A stretch of DNA of 42,485 nucleotides from Streptomyces tateyamensis (GTDB taxonomy: Bacteria > Actinomycetota > Actinomycetes > Streptomycetales > Streptomycetaceae), in NCBI RefSeq assembly GCF_003205575.1, contig NZ_PYBW01000001.1:1-42485 (forward strand), in the 5' to 3' direction. The position numbers were made by a program, and so were the translations under genes. How positions within the stretch are numbered: position 1 is the first letter of the stretch; each line of letters starts with the position of its first letter. Shown piece by piece: positions 7,344 through 16,372 of this stretch. Below the pieces are notes generated by a model, which was not told the DNA's origin, did no database searches, and saw only the letters and a list, made by a program, of their open reading frames with translations.

Positions 7344-8636
7344 ATGTCCCCCAGCCCCAGCGGTTCGAGAGCTCGGCTCCTTGGCGCAGCCGCGGTCCTG
7401 GCGACGGTGCTGAGCGCCAGCAGTTGTTCGAGCAGCGGGCCGGCGAAGGACGACGCGAACGCCCCGGCAACGCTCACCGTCAACCTGTTCTCGGACTTCG
7501 GCTATGCCGATCTCTACAAGCAGTACGAGCAGCTTCACCCCAACATCACGATCAAGGAAAGCCGCGCCGACATGGGCGCGCACCACCAGAACCTGCACGC
7601 GCACCTGCTCGCCGGGTCGGGCACCGCCGACATCGAGGCCGTCGAAATCGGCCAGGTCGCCGGCTTCCAGTCGCAGGCGGACAAGTTCGTCAACTTCCTG
7701 GACAACGGGGTAGACCCCAGCCAGTGGGTGCCGTCCAAGACCGCCCCCGCCTCCAGTCCCGACGGCAAGGTGCTCTTCGGCCTCGGTACCGACATGGGCG
7801 GCATGGCACTCTGCTACCGCCCCGACCTTTTCAAGGCCGCGGGCCTGCCCACCAACCGCGATCAGGTGTCCGCGATGATGGCCGACTGGCCGGCGTACAT
7901 CGCCGCGGGCAAGCAGTTCCTGGCCAACAGCCCGAACAAGAACGTCCGTTGGTTCGACAGTGGCGGCAACCTGTTCAGCGCCGTGATCGCGCAGGCCCCC
8001 CAGGGCTTCTACGACAGCACCGGCAAACCAGTGGTGACGCAGAACCCGGCCGTCAAGGACGCCTTCGACCTGGTGGCCGGCGCCATCAAGGATGGCGAGT
8101 CGGCCGGCATTCAGGCTTTCACGCCTGCCTGGGACACCGGCTTCCAGAAGAGCCAGTTCGCCACCGTCGCCTGCCCCGCCTGGATGAGCTACGAGTTCAA
8201 GACCAACCCGCCCGCCGACGGCGGCAAATGGGACCTCACCCGGATCCCTGGCGGCGGCGGCAACTGGGGCGGCTCGTACCTCACCGTGCCCAAGTCCGGC
8301 AAGCACACCAAAGCCGCGGTGGACCTGGCCAAGTGGCTGACCGCGCCCGACCAGGAGGCCAAGCTCTTCAAGGAGAAGGGCTACTTCCCCTCCGACCGGG
8401 CCCTGTGGAGCCAGCCCGACATCGCCGACCACACCGAGCCGCTCTTCAACGACGCGCCTACCGGCAAGATCTTCTCCCAGTCGGCCAAGGACCTGAAGCC
8501 GCAACCGCTCGGCGCCCACGGCGCGGAAATCGGCACGGCTCTGGGCAACGCGCTCACGGCGGTCGAGCAGGGCAAGGCGGACGCGGGAACCGCCTGGAAG
8601 CAGGCGTTGGGGGACATCGCAAACATCAACGGCTGA
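7344..8636 (+). CDS. Sugar ABC transporter substrate-binding lipoprotein
   Basis: A 430-residue family 1 (MalE-like) solute-binding protein. The lipobox ends at Cys28 (SASSC), so the mature protein is anchored outside the membrane. The body begins TLTVNLFSDFGY and contains the two-lobe pattern of this family, with aromatic residues that would stack on sugars (WVPSK, WPAYI, WMSYEF). An AAGGAG ribosome site lies 5 bases before the ATG at 7344; longer in-frame starts cross the operator and promoter. It is the first gene of a four-gene operon with two permeases and a GH3 glucosidase. From context it binds oligosaccharides released by the secreted GH16-type enzyme; the ligand itself is not readable from sequence. 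Confidence 0.93.
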   Translation: MSPSPSGSRARLLGAAAVLATVLSASSCSSSGPAKDDANAPATLTVNLFSDFGYADLYKQYEQLHPNITIKESRADMGAHHQNLHAHLLAGSGTADIEAVEIGQVAGFQSQADKFVNFLDNGVDPSQWVPSKTAPASSPDGKVLFGLGTDMGGMALCYRPDLFKAAGLPTNRDQVSAMMADWPAYIAAGKQFLANSPNKNVRWFDSGGNLFSAVIAQAPQGFYDSTGKPVVTQNPAVKDAFDLVAGAIKDGESAGIQAFTPAWDTGFQKSQFATVACPAWMSYEFKTNPPADGGKWDLTRIPGGGGNWGGSYLTVPKSGKHTKAAVDLAKWLTAPDQEAKLFKEKGYFPSDRALWSQPDIADHTEPLFNDAPTGKIFSQSAKDLKPQPLGAHGAEIGTALGNALTAVEQGKADAGTAWKQALGDIANING

Positions 8637-8660
8637 CCCCGGTCGTCCGCCACCCGGACC

Positions 8661-8701
8661 CGCGGTACGGGTGCGGCCCTGACACCCGCGCCCGTACCGC
8701 G
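8661..8701 (+). terminator. Intercistronic hairpin between binding protein and permease genes
   Basis: Perfect 11-bp arms (8661-8671 and 8691-8701) with a 19-nt loop, in the only sizeable gap of this operon. It may act as a partial terminator or 3' stabiliser, giving more binding protein than permease, as in other sugar operons. Confidence 0.6.
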
Positions 8702-8725
8702 CCACCCTCGCAAGGAGCACAGATC

Positions 8726-9694
8726 ATGGCAGCGTCCGTCTGCGCCGACCGGCCCGCGCCGGCCGCGCGTGCGCCCGTGGCGCCCCGCCGGTGGCGCCGA
8801 CTCGACCGGGTCCTCTCCCCTTACCTGTACATCGCCCCGTTCTTCACGGTGTTCACGGTCTTCGGTCTCTTCCCGATGCTCTACACCGGGTACGTGTCGA
8901 TGACCCGCTGGCGCGCCGACGTCCCCGGCAGCCAGGGCCAGTGGGCGGGCCTGGAGAACTACCGGAGGCTGCTGGACGACCCGTACTTCCTCAACGCGCT
9001 GAGGAACACCCTGGGCGTCGGCGTACTGTCCACGATCCCGCAGCTGCTGCTCGCCCTCGGCCTCGCGCACCTGCTCAACTACCGGATGCGCGGACGCGCG
9101 TTCTTCCGCCTCGGAGTACTGCTGCCGAACGTCACCTCGGTCGCCGCCGTCACCCTGATCTTCGTCCAACTCTTCGGACGGGACTACGGGTTGATCAACT
9201 GGGCGCTCGGTCTCCTCGGCGTCCACCAGATCGACTGGCAGGCCGGCACCTTCTCGTCCTGGACCGCGATCTCCACCATCGTCACCTGGCGCTGGACCGG
9301 ATACAACGCGCTGATCTACCTGGCCGCGATGCAGGCCGTCCCGTTCGAGCTCTACGAGGCCGCCGCGATCGACGGGGCCGGCCGCTGGCGGCAGTTCCGC
9401 TCCATCACCATCCCGATGCTGCGGCCGACGATCCTGTTCACCGTCATCGTCTCCACCATCGGCGCGCTCCAGCTCTTCGGCGAGCCGATGTTGTTCAGCC
9501 AGCAGCAGGACCCGACCACCGGCGGCTCCCAGCACCAGTTCCAGACCCTCGCCCTCTACTCGTACAACCAGTTCTGGGGCCGCTTCAAGTACGGCTACGG
9601 CGCGGCGATCTCCTGGGCGATGTTCCTGCTGATCGTCGTCATCGTCGCCGCCAACCTGCTGGCCGCACGCCGGCTCAGAGGGATCGAGGCCTGA
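8726..9694 (+). CDS. Sugar ABC transporter permease (MalF type)
   Basis: A 322-residue inner-membrane permease of the binding-protein-dependent transport family. A basic N-terminus precedes the first membrane helix (LYIAPFFTVFTVFGLFPMLY), with about six helices in all. The cytoplasmic EAA loop that docks the ATPase reads LYEAAAIDGAGRWRQFRSIT. AAGGAG lies 8 bases before the ATG at 8726. The stop overlaps the next start (TGATG), so the two permeases are translationally coupled. No ATPase gene is present in the operon; in Streptomyces such systems use the shared MsiK ATPase. Confidence 0.94.
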   Translation: MAASVCADRPAPAARAPVAPRRWRRLDRVLSPYLYIAPFFTVFTVFGLFPMLYTGYVSMTRWRADVPGSQGQWAGLENYRRLLDDPYFLNALRNTLGVGVLSTIPQLLLALGLAHLLNYRMRGRAFFRLGVLLPNVTSVAAVTLIFVQLFGRDYGLINWALGLLGVHQIDWQAGTFSSWTAISTIVTWRWTGYNALIYLAAMQAVPFELYEAAAIDGAGRWRQFRSITIPMLRPTILFTVIVSTIGALQLFGEPMLFSQQQDPTTGGSQHQFQTLALYSYNQFWGRFKYGYGAAISWAMFLLIVVIVAANLLAARRLRGIEA

Positions 9695-10527
9695 TGCGCC
9701 GCAACCGCCAGCTCTCGGCCGGGCGCGGCGTCTACCTGGTGCTCGTCGTCGCCGTCCTGCTCTCGGTCTTCCCGCTCTACTGGACCCTGGTCGCAGCCTC
9801 ACGCGACAACACCGACATCCACCGGGTGCCGCCGGTCCTGCTGCCGGGCGGCAACCTCTTCGCCAACATCGCCCGGGCCTTCGATCAGAGCGACATGCAG
9901 CTCGCCCTGATCAATTCTCTCATCGTCGCCTCCACCGTCACCGTGAGCGTGGTCCTCACCTCGACGCTCGGCGGCTTCGCTTTCGCCAAGCTGCCCTTCC
10001 GCGGCCGCAGGCCGCTGCTGGCGACAGTGGTGGCCACCATGATGGTGCCCACCCAACTCGGCATCATCCCCCTCTACATCATGATGGCGAACTGGCTGCA
10101 CTGGGCCGACCACCTGCAGGCCCTGATCGTCCCCGCCGCCGCCAACGCCTTCGGCCTCTTCTTCATGCGCCAGTACCTGGTCTCCGCCCTGCCGGACGAA
10201 CTCCTGGACGCCGGACGGATCGACGGCTGCACCACCCGCGGTCTGGCCTGGCACATCGTGCTGCCCGCGGCCCGCCCGGCGATGAGCGTCCTGGGCATGC
10301 TCACCTTCATGGCCAGCTGGAACGACTTCTACTGGCCCAAGGTCGTGATGACCCAGCAGAACCCGACCATCCAACTGACCCTCTCCGAGCTGGCGAGCGG
10401 CTATATCAAGGACTACTCGCTCGTCCTGACGGGGGCGCTCATCGCCAGTGTCCCCGTCATCACGGCATTCCTCCTGATGGGTCGTCAGGTCATCGACGGA
10501 ATTATGCAGGGAGCGACGAAAGGGTGA
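9694..10527 (+). CDS. Sugar ABC transporter permease (MalG type)
   Basis: A 277-residue partner permease with about six membrane helices (first: GVYLVLVVAVLLSVFPLYWT). Its EAA loop reads LLDAGRIDGCTTRGLAWHIV, with the central EAA replaced by DAG but the essential glycine kept. The ATG at 9694 overlaps the stop of the upstream permease, and its own stop overlaps the GTG of the GH3 gene, so the three genes are tightly coupled. It completes the channel for the oligosaccharide bound by the upstream lipoprotein. Confidence 0.94.
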   Translation: MRRNRQLSAGRGVYLVLVVAVLLSVFPLYWTLVAASRDNTDIHRVPPVLLPGGNLFANIARAFDQSDMQLALINSLIVASTVTVSVVLTSTLGGFAFAKLPFRGRRPLLATVVATMMVPTQLGIIPLYIMMANWLHWADHLQALIVPAAANAFGLFFMRQYLVSALPDELLDAGRIDGCTTRGLAWHIVLPAARPAMSVLGMLTFMASWNDFYWPKVVMTQQNPTIQLTLSELASGYIKDYSLVLTGALIASVPVITAFLLMGRQVIDGIMQGATKG

Positions 10528-12995
10528 CCGCAATCCACCACACCGATCCCGAGCCTCGCGCCGTGGCCCAGCTCGCCGCCCTCGATCTGGAGGACAAGGC
10601 CCGCCTCGTGTCCGGCGGCGGAACCTTCCGCACCAGTGCGGAGCCCGCTCTGGGCCTGCGCCCGATCATCACCTCCGACGGGCCGGTCGGCGTTCGCGGC
10701 GAACGCTGGGACGAGGCCGACACCGCCCTCGCCCTACCCAGCCCCACCGCGATGGCCGCGAGCTGGGACGAGGACCTGGTGCACCGGCTTGGCGAACTGC
10801 TGGCCCGCGAGGCGCGCCGCAAGGGTGTCGATGTACTCCTCGCCCCCACCCTCAACCTGCACCGCTCCCCCGTCGCAGGACGCCACTTCGAGTGCTTCTC
10901 CGAGGACCCGCTGCTGACCGGCCGGATCGGTGCCGCCTACATCAGCGGCGTGCAGAGCGGCGGGGTGGCGGCCACCGCCAAGCACTACGTCGCCAACGAG
11001 TCCGAGACCCAGCGGCTCACCGTGGATGCCCGGGTCGACGAACGGACGCTTCGCGAGGTCTACCTCGCCCCCTTCGAAGCCGCCGTCCGGGCGGGGGTGT
11101 GGGTCGTGATGTCCGCCTACAACCAGGTCAACGGCGAGCCGATGTGCGAGAGTTCACTACTCACCGAGCCGCTGAAGGGCGAGTGGGGATTCGAGGGCGT
11201 GGTCGTCTCCGACTGGGGCGCCGTCCAGTCCACCACCCGCTCCGGCCGGGCCGGCGTCGATCTGGCCATGCCGGGCCCGAACGAGCACTGGGGTGCCGCC
11301 CTGGCAGCCGCCGTCCGCGACGGCGTGGTCCCCGAGCCTCTCCTGGACGACAAGGTACGCCGCCTGCTCCGACTGGCCGAGCGCCTGGGCGCACTCGAAA
11401 GGCGGTCCGCCTCCGCCCGGCCTCCGCGGCAGCCGACGCCCGTCGACGCCGCCACCCGAGGGCTGCTGCGCCAGGCAGCCGCCGCGGGAGCCGTCCTGCT
11501 CAGCAACAGCGGAACCCTGCTGCCCCTCGACAGCAGGGCACTGCGCCGGGTGGCCGTGCTCGGGCCCAATGCGGCTGTCGCCCGCGTCCAGGGCGGCGGG
11601 AGCGCGGCCGTGTTCCCCGGCGCCGTGGTCTCCCCCCTGGACGGGATCCGAGCCGCACTCTCGGCCGACGTTCAGGTCGGGTACGCGAGCGGCGTGCGGA
11701 CCGCGCTACGGCCGACCCCCCTGGAACGGGCCCACTGCCGCCACCCGGTGACCGGCGAGCCTGGACTGCTGGCCCGCTACCTGGACACCGCCGGGGAGGA
11801 GTTGCACGTCGAGCATCGGCTGAGCGGCCGGATCCTGGAACCTTCCGTCGCCACCGACCTCAGCGCCCTCGCGACGATCGAGGTCAGCACCGTGTTCCGG
11901 GCTCCGGCCCCGGGCCGCTGGCGGCTGGGCGTGATCGGCCTCGGCCACCTGCTGCTGATGGCCGACGGCCAGGTCCTGCTCGACGCGTACGTGACACCGG
12001 ACTCGGACGACCCGACCTATCTGCACGTCTCACCATCCTTCAGGCAGGTGGAAGTCGATCTGACGGTCAATCAGGAAGTCGCCCTGCTGGTCAGGCGGAC
12101 CGTGGAGGCGAAGCACGGGCGCGTCCTCAGTCTTGCCGTCGATCCACCGCAGGCTCCCCTGGACGCCGAGCTCGCGGCAGCGGTCGAGCTGGCCCGTGCG
12201 GCGGACGCCGTCGTGGTGGTCGTCGGCACCACGGACGAGCACGAGAGCGAGGGGTTCGACCGCACCAGCCTCGAACTACCCGGAGAGCAGAACGCGCTGG
12301 TGACAGCCGTGGCTGCCGCCAACCCCGCCACCGTGGTGATCGTCAACAGCGGTGGTCCCGTTCTGATGCCCTGGCGCAACGAGGTTGCGGCGACCCTCCT
12401 GGGTTGGTTTCCCGGCCAGGAGGGTGGCGGCGCGCTCGCCGACATCCTGTTCGGGCGTACCGAACCAGGTGGTCGGCTGCCGACCAGCTGGCCGGTCCGG
12501 CAGCAGGACGCCCCGGTCCTCGACACGCAACCGCAGAACGGCGTGCTGGCGTACCGGGAGGGCGTGCACGTGGGCTACCGAGGCTGGCTCAGGAGCGGCA
12601 CGGAACCCGCCTACTGGTTCGGTCACGGGCTCGGCTACGGACGCTGGGAGTACCTCGCCGTCGATGCGCCCGGCCACGTCACGCCCGGAGCAGAATGGAC
12701 CGTGCGGGTGACACTTCGCAACCACGGCCCGCGCAGTTCGCGCGAGGTGGCACAGCTGTACCTGGCCCGCCCCGAAAGTGCGGTGGAGCGCCCGGTCCGC
12801 TGGCTGGCCGGCTTCGCAGCGGTGCGAGCCGAGCCCGGAGAAGAGGTGGAGGTGCACATCCCTGTGTCACCTCGGGCCCTCCAGCACTGGTCCGTCGAAC
12901 ACCAGCACTGGCTGGCCGAACCGGGAACCTTCACCCTCCTCGCCGGCCCCTCCTGCGGCGTGCTCCCGCTCACAGCCACCGTAGAACTCGGATAG
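10524..12995 (+). CDS. Glycoside hydrolase family 3 beta-glucosidase with PA14-like insert
   Basis: An 823-residue enzyme without a signal peptide, so cytoplasmic. The N-terminal GH3 barrel has the ITSDGPVGVR substrate loop, KHYVANE and the nucleophile Asp230 in VVVSDWGAV. The second GH3 domain is split by a PA14-like beta-barrel (about residues 410-545), the layout of family 3 beta-glucosidases that act on beta-1,3/1,4 gluco-oligosaccharides. A fibronectin III-like C-terminal domain follows from about 705. The GTG start at 10524 overlaps the permease stop, so it is translationally coupled. It probably hydrolyses imported oligosaccharides to glucose. A xylosidase role cannot be excluded from sequence alone. 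Confidence 0.93.
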   Translation: MTAIHHTDPEPRAVAQLAALDLEDKARLVSGGGTFRTSAEPALGLRPIITSDGPVGVRGERWDEADTALALPSPTAMAASWDEDLVHRLGELLAREARRKGVDVLLAPTLNLHRSPVAGRHFECFSEDPLLTGRIGAAYISGVQSGGVAATAKHYVANESETQRLTVDARVDERTLREVYLAPFEAAVRAGVWVVMSAYNQVNGEPMCESSLLTEPLKGEWGFEGVVVSDWGAVQSTTRSGRAGVDLAMPGPNEHWGAALAAAVRDGVVPEPLLDDKVRRLLRLAERLGALERRSASARPPRQPTPVDAATRGLLRQAAAAGAVLLSNSGTLLPLDSRALRRVAVLGPNAAVARVQGGGSAAVFPGAVVSPLDGIRAALSADVQVGYASGVRTALRPTPLERAHCRHPVTGEPGLLARYLDTAGEELHVEHRLSGRILEPSVATDLSALATIEVSTVFRAPAPGRWRLGVIGLGHLLLMADGQVLLDAYVTPDSDDPTYLHVSPSFRQVEVDLTVNQEVALLVRRTVEAKHGRVLSLAVDPPQAPLDAELAAAVELARAADAVVVVVGTTDEHESEGFDRTSLELPGEQNALVTAVAAANPATVVIVNSGGPVLMPWRNEVAATLLGWFPGQEGGGALADILFGRTEPGGRLPTSWPVRQQDAPVLDTQPQNGVLAYREGVHVGYRGWLRSGTEPAYWFGHGLGYGRWEYLAVDAPGHVTPGAEWTVRVTLRNHGPRSSREVAQLYLARPESAVERPVRWLAGFAAVRAEPGEEVEVHIPVSPRALQHWSVEHQHWLAEPGTFTLLAGPSCGVLPLTATVELG

Positions 12996-13097
12996 CCCCA
13001 ACGCTGCGGGTCCGCCACAGGCCTACCACCCGACGGACCAGTACGCGGCACGACTCCCCCCGTCCGGCCCGTGGCGGCGCGCAGGCGAACCCGTGAA

Positions 13098-13853
13098 CTA
13101 GCCCGAGCTGGCGTCGAAGCGCAGCTTTGAGGTGATTCGGTAACGGTCGCCCCGGTAGACCGCCTGGGCGTGTTCGACGGTGCGGCCAGTGGTGTCGCGG
13201 GTGACGCGGGTGATCTGCAGCAGGGGGGCGTAGACCGGGCAGTCGAGCAGGTCGGCTTGTTCGGGGGTGGCGACGGTCGGCTCGACCGTCTGGACGGCGT
13301 CGTGCACGGTGACCCGGAACCGTTCGCGCAGCAGGTGGTAGAAGTTCCCCTGCTCCATGTCGACGGCGGTCAGCCCGTCGACCAGGTGGGCGGGCAGTTC
13401 CAGGCGCTCGATCGACATCGCCTCGCCGTCCACGAATCGCAGCCGGACCACCCGCAGCACCCCGTCGTCCGGCTCGACCCCGAGCCGGGCGGCCCGGGCG
13501 TGGCCGGCCGGGGCGGTGGCGAACGAGACCACGTGGCTCGTCCAGTCGCCCTCGGCCGGCGGGACGGCGAGCGCGTTGGTGGTGGTCCCGGTCATCTCCT
13601 GGGTCACCTTGTGCGGGGCGGTGAAGGTGCCCCGGCCGTGCTGGCGCACCAGTAGGCCGCTGCGGATCAGATCCTCGACGGCGGCTCGGATGGTGGGCCG
13701 GGAGACACCGAGTTCGGCGGCCAGGTCGCGTTCCGCGGTCAGGCTGGTCCCCGGGCCCGAGCGCTCGATGACGTCGATCAGGTGGGCGCGCACCAGGTCG
13801 CGTTTGGCGGTGGCGCGCGGCGCGGGCTTGGAACTGCTGGTCATGCGGCTCAT
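13098..13853 (-). CDS. GntR/HutC-family regulator with UTRA domain (DasR-like)
   Basis: A 251-residue regulator: winged helix (residues about 18-85, core LTAERDLAAELGVSRPTIRA) and a UTRA effector domain (about 100-245). It is the last gene of the Das-like operon, starting 6 bp after the GH20 stop, with a weak AGGGA site overlapping that stop. UTRA regulators of this type sense phosphorylated amino sugars; DasR, which controls chitobiose and GlcNAc genes, is the known relative. Here the regulator lies at the operon end rather than divergent from it, and the promoter boxes at 18706 and 18829 differ from a full DasR site, so it may be a local, DasR-like repressor. It converges on the GH3 gene; the 102 bp between them show no clear hairpin. 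Confidence 0.9.
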   Translation of the reverse strand: MSRMTSSSKPAPRATAKRDLVRAHLIDVIERSGPGTSLTAERDLAAELGVSRPTIRAAVEDLIRSGLLVRQHGRGTFTAPHKVTQEMTGTTTNALAVPPAEGDWTSHVVSFATAPAGHARAARLGVEPDDGVLRVVRLRFVDGEAMSIERLELPAHLVDGLTAVDMEQGNFYHLLRERFRVTVHDAVQTVEPTVATPEQADLLDCPVYAPLLQITRVTRDTTGRTVEHAQAVYRGDRYRITSKLRFDASSG

Positions 13854-13859
13854 CGTCCC

Positions 13860-15365
13860 TCAGCACACCAGCCGCGGGCCACCCGCGTCCGCGCCGAGCG
13901 CCCGCAGGCGGTCGCGGTGCACCCGCAGGCGCACCAGGAAGTCGTCGTACGGGACGGGGCCGGTCGCCCAGGCCCGGTCCGCCAGCGCGCAGAGCCGCGG
14001 GTACAGCAGGTAGTCGGCGTGGGCCAGGGTCGGCACGTACTCGGTCCACAGACCGCCCTGGACGCCGAGCACGCCGGGTTCGTCGCCCGCCGGGTCGGTA
14101 GGGTGCAGGCCTCCGCCCAGCGCGTCGAAGGCGTGCACCTGCTCCAGAGTGACGGTGCCGTCGGGCTGGCCGGGCGGCTCGTCGGGAGTGTCGCGCTGGG
14201 GGTAGTCGAAGTAGGTGGCGGTGTGCGGGGTCATCACCACCTGGTGGCCACGGGCCACCGCGGCGGCGCCGTGCGCCGCGTCCCGCCAGGCGGTCAGCGC
14301 CACGTCGATGGGCAGGTGGCCGGGGCTGTGCCCGGTCTCGTCCCAGCTCATGGTGCGCCGCCCGTTGGCGGCGAGGTGGTCGTGCAGCTGGGCGAGGAAC
14401 CAGTGGTGCAGGCCGGACACGCTGCTCAGGCCGAGGTCGGCGGCCCGGCGGCGGGCAGTGGGGCTGTGCTCCCAGGCGACGGTCGGGCACTCGTCGCCGC
14501 CGATGTGGATGCGGCGGGACGGGAAGACGTCCATCACGGCATCGAGCACCTGGCGGCAGAAGTCGAGGGCGAGGTCGCTGACGGCGAAGATGTCGTCGCT
14601 GATGCCCCACTCGTTCCAGACCGGCAGCCGCTGCAGCGGCCGGTTGCCGAGCTGCGGGTAGGCGGCGAGCGCGGCGCGGGCATGGCCTGGGGTGTCGAAC
14701 TCGGGGATGATGGTGATGCCGCGCTCAGCCGCGTATCCGACCAGCTCGCGCAGCTCCCGGGCGGTGTAGTAGCCGCCGTGCAGGGCGCCTGTGGCGGTGG
14801 TGCGCCAGGCGCCGATCTCTGTCAGCAGCGGCCAGCCGGCAACCTCGATCCGCCAGCCCTGGTCGTCCGTCAGGTGCAGGTGCAGCACGTTGAGTTTGTG
14901 CAGTGCCATCCGGTCCAGCGTCTGGCGCAGGTAGGGCAGCGGCATGAAGTGGCGGGAGGTGTCGAGCAGCAGGCCGCGCCAGCGAAGCCGGGGCCGGTCC
15001 CGGATGCTGACGCTCGGCCACCACCAGGCGTCGGCCGGGGCGGTCTTTGGGTCCAGCGCGGCGGCAGGCAACAGTTGGCGCAGCGTCTGCACCCCGTTGC
15101 GCAGTCCGTCCAGGGTCGGCGCGGCCAGCTGCACCCCGCCCGGGTGCACCTCCAGGTGGTAGCCCTCGGGGTCCAGGTCCGGGTAGGGAACAAGACGCAA
15201 GGTGATGGCCGGCCCGATGGTGCCGCGCGCCCGGCCAGTTCCGAGGTAGCCGGCCAGCAACTCGGCAGCGGGCTCGGCGCCGGGACCGGGGGCGAGGTGG
15301 AGGACGGGTCCGATGGTGAAGCGTCCCGGCAGTTCGGTCAGCTGGGCGGGGCGGGGGATGATCAC
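13860..15365 (-). CDS. Glycoside hydrolase family 20 beta-N-acetylhexosaminidase
   Basis: A 501-residue GH20 enzyme: N-terminal GH20b domain (about 1-125) and catalytic barrel, with the catalytic pair Asp291-Glu292 in HIGGDEC and upstream signatures LLDTSRHF and HLTDDQGWR. No signal peptide is seen, so it is likely cytoplasmic and cleaves imported chitobiose or other beta-GlcNAc oligosaccharides. The start is GTG at 15365, chosen because GAGAGG lies 5 bases upstream and the frame upstream overlaps the permease gene. It follows the two permease genes by 83 bp in the same operon, matching the known dasABC plus hexosaminidase arrangement. Confidence 0.93.
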   Translation of the reverse strand: MIIPRPAQLTELPGRFTIGPVLHLAPGPGAEPAAELLAGYLGTGRARGTIGPAITLRLVPYPDLDPEGYHLEVHPGGVQLAAPTLDGLRNGVQTLRQLLPAAALDPKTAPADAWWWPSVSIRDRPRLRWRGLLLDTSRHFMPLPYLRQTLDRMALHKLNVLHLHLTDDQGWRIEVAGWPLLTEIGAWRTTATGALHGGYYTARELRELVGYAAERGITIIPEFDTPGHARAALAAYPQLGNRPLQRLPVWNEWGISDDIFAVSDLALDFCRQVLDAVMDVFPSRRIHIGGDECPTVAWEHSPTARRRAADLGLSSVSGLHHWFLAQLHDHLAANGRRTMSWDETGHSPGHLPIDVALTAWRDAAHGAAAVARGHQVVMTPHTATYFDYPQRDTPDEPPGQPDGTVTLEQVHAFDALGGGLHPTDPAGDEPGVLGVQGGLWTEYVPTLAHADYLLYPRLCALADRAWATGPVPYDDFLVRLRVHRDRLRALGADAGGPRLVC

Positions 15366-15448
15366 GTCGGCCTCTCGGGTGGGGGAAGGTCCTGCTGGGA
15401 CAGGCCGGGCGGCCGGATCTGCTGCGGCTCGTTCGGGCGGCAGGCGGC

Positions 15449-16372
15449 TCAGTCCTTGACGGCGCCGGCGGTCATCCCGGCGACCAGGCGGCGCTGGATG
15501 AGCATGAAGAACACGACCACGGGCAGGGCGGAGATCGTCGCGGCGGCGATCAGGCCGCCGTAGTCCGTGCCGGTGGATGTGGAGAAGGAGACCAGCCAGA
15601 CCGGCAGCGTCTGGTGGCCCTGATCCTTCATCAGCACGTCGGCGAAGAGGTAGTCGTTCCAGGCGGTGATGAACGCGAAGACGCTGGTGGCGATGATCCC
15701 GGGGGCCATGAGCGGCAGCAGGACCAGGCGCACCACGGTCATCCGGTTGGCGCCGTCGACCATCGCGGCCTCCTCCAGTTCGACCGGGATGCCGTGTAGG
15801 AAGCCGCGCAGCGTCCAGATCGTGAAGGGCAGGACCACGGCGACATAGGTGAGTGCCAAACCGAGCAGGCTGTTGAGCAGGTGGGCGCTCTTCAGGCTGA
15901 GGAAGACCGGGATGACCAGGGCCGGCAGCGGCACCATCTGCAGGACCAGAACGGCGACCAGATAGGCGCGTCGGCCGGCGAACCGGAAGCGGGTCAGGCC
16001 GACGGCGGCGAAAAACGCCACTCCCACCGCCAGTAGCACCACCGCCAGAGTGAGCAGCAGGCTGTTGCCGAGGTCGGTGAGGAAGCCGGGCTTGCTCACC
16101 GCGTCGGTGAAGTTGGCCAGGCTGAACGGCACTGGCAGGAAGTGCGGAGTGGGGCGCAGGATGTCGCCGTAGGGCTTGAACGCGGTGTTGACCATCCAGT
16201 AGACCGGAAAGATCCACACCAGGCAGAACAGCACCGCGGCGGCGTTCAGCAGGATTCGGCGGGGGCTCGCGGGCCGGTGGCTGCTCGGGGCCCGGCGGCC
16301 ACCCGGGGACGGGCTCGGGGTCGGCCGGTCGCTCCGGGGTGGGCGGTCGCTCAGGACCACGCGGTTGCTCAT
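15449..16372 (-). CDS. Sugar ABC transporter permease (MalG/DasC-like)
   Basis: A 307-residue permease. A 45-residue Pro/Ser/Arg-rich cytoplasmic tail precedes the first helix (LLNAAAVLFCLVWIFPVYWM); six helices in all. The EAA loop reads ELEEAAMVDGANRMTVVRLV. GGAGGA lies 4 bases before the ATG at 16372, which overlaps the stop of the upstream permease (ATGA). It is part of the chitobiose-type importer; the energy-coupling ATPase is not encoded here. Confidence 0.94.
   Translation of the reverse strand: MSNRVVLSDRPPRSDRPTPSPSPGGRRAPSSHRPASPRRILLNAAAVLFCLVWIFPVYWMVNTAFKPYGDILRPTPHFLPVPFSLANFTDAVSKPGFLTDLGNSLLLTLAVVLLAVGVAFFAAVGLTRFRFAGRRAYLVAVLVLQMVPLPALVIPVFLSLKSAHLLNSLLGLALTYVAVVLPFTIWTLRGFLHGIPVELEEAAMVDGANRMTVVRLVLLPLMAPGIIATSVFAFITAWNDYLFADVLMKDQGHQTLPVWLVSFSTSTGTDYGGLIAAATISALPVVVFFMLIQRRLVAGMTAGAVKD

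Noticed and set aside
13758..13775. GAGCGCTCGATG in the GntR gene as another LacI operator
   Set aside because: It lies inside coding sequence, matches only the central AGCGCT and lacks the flanking GAG/CTC symmetry.
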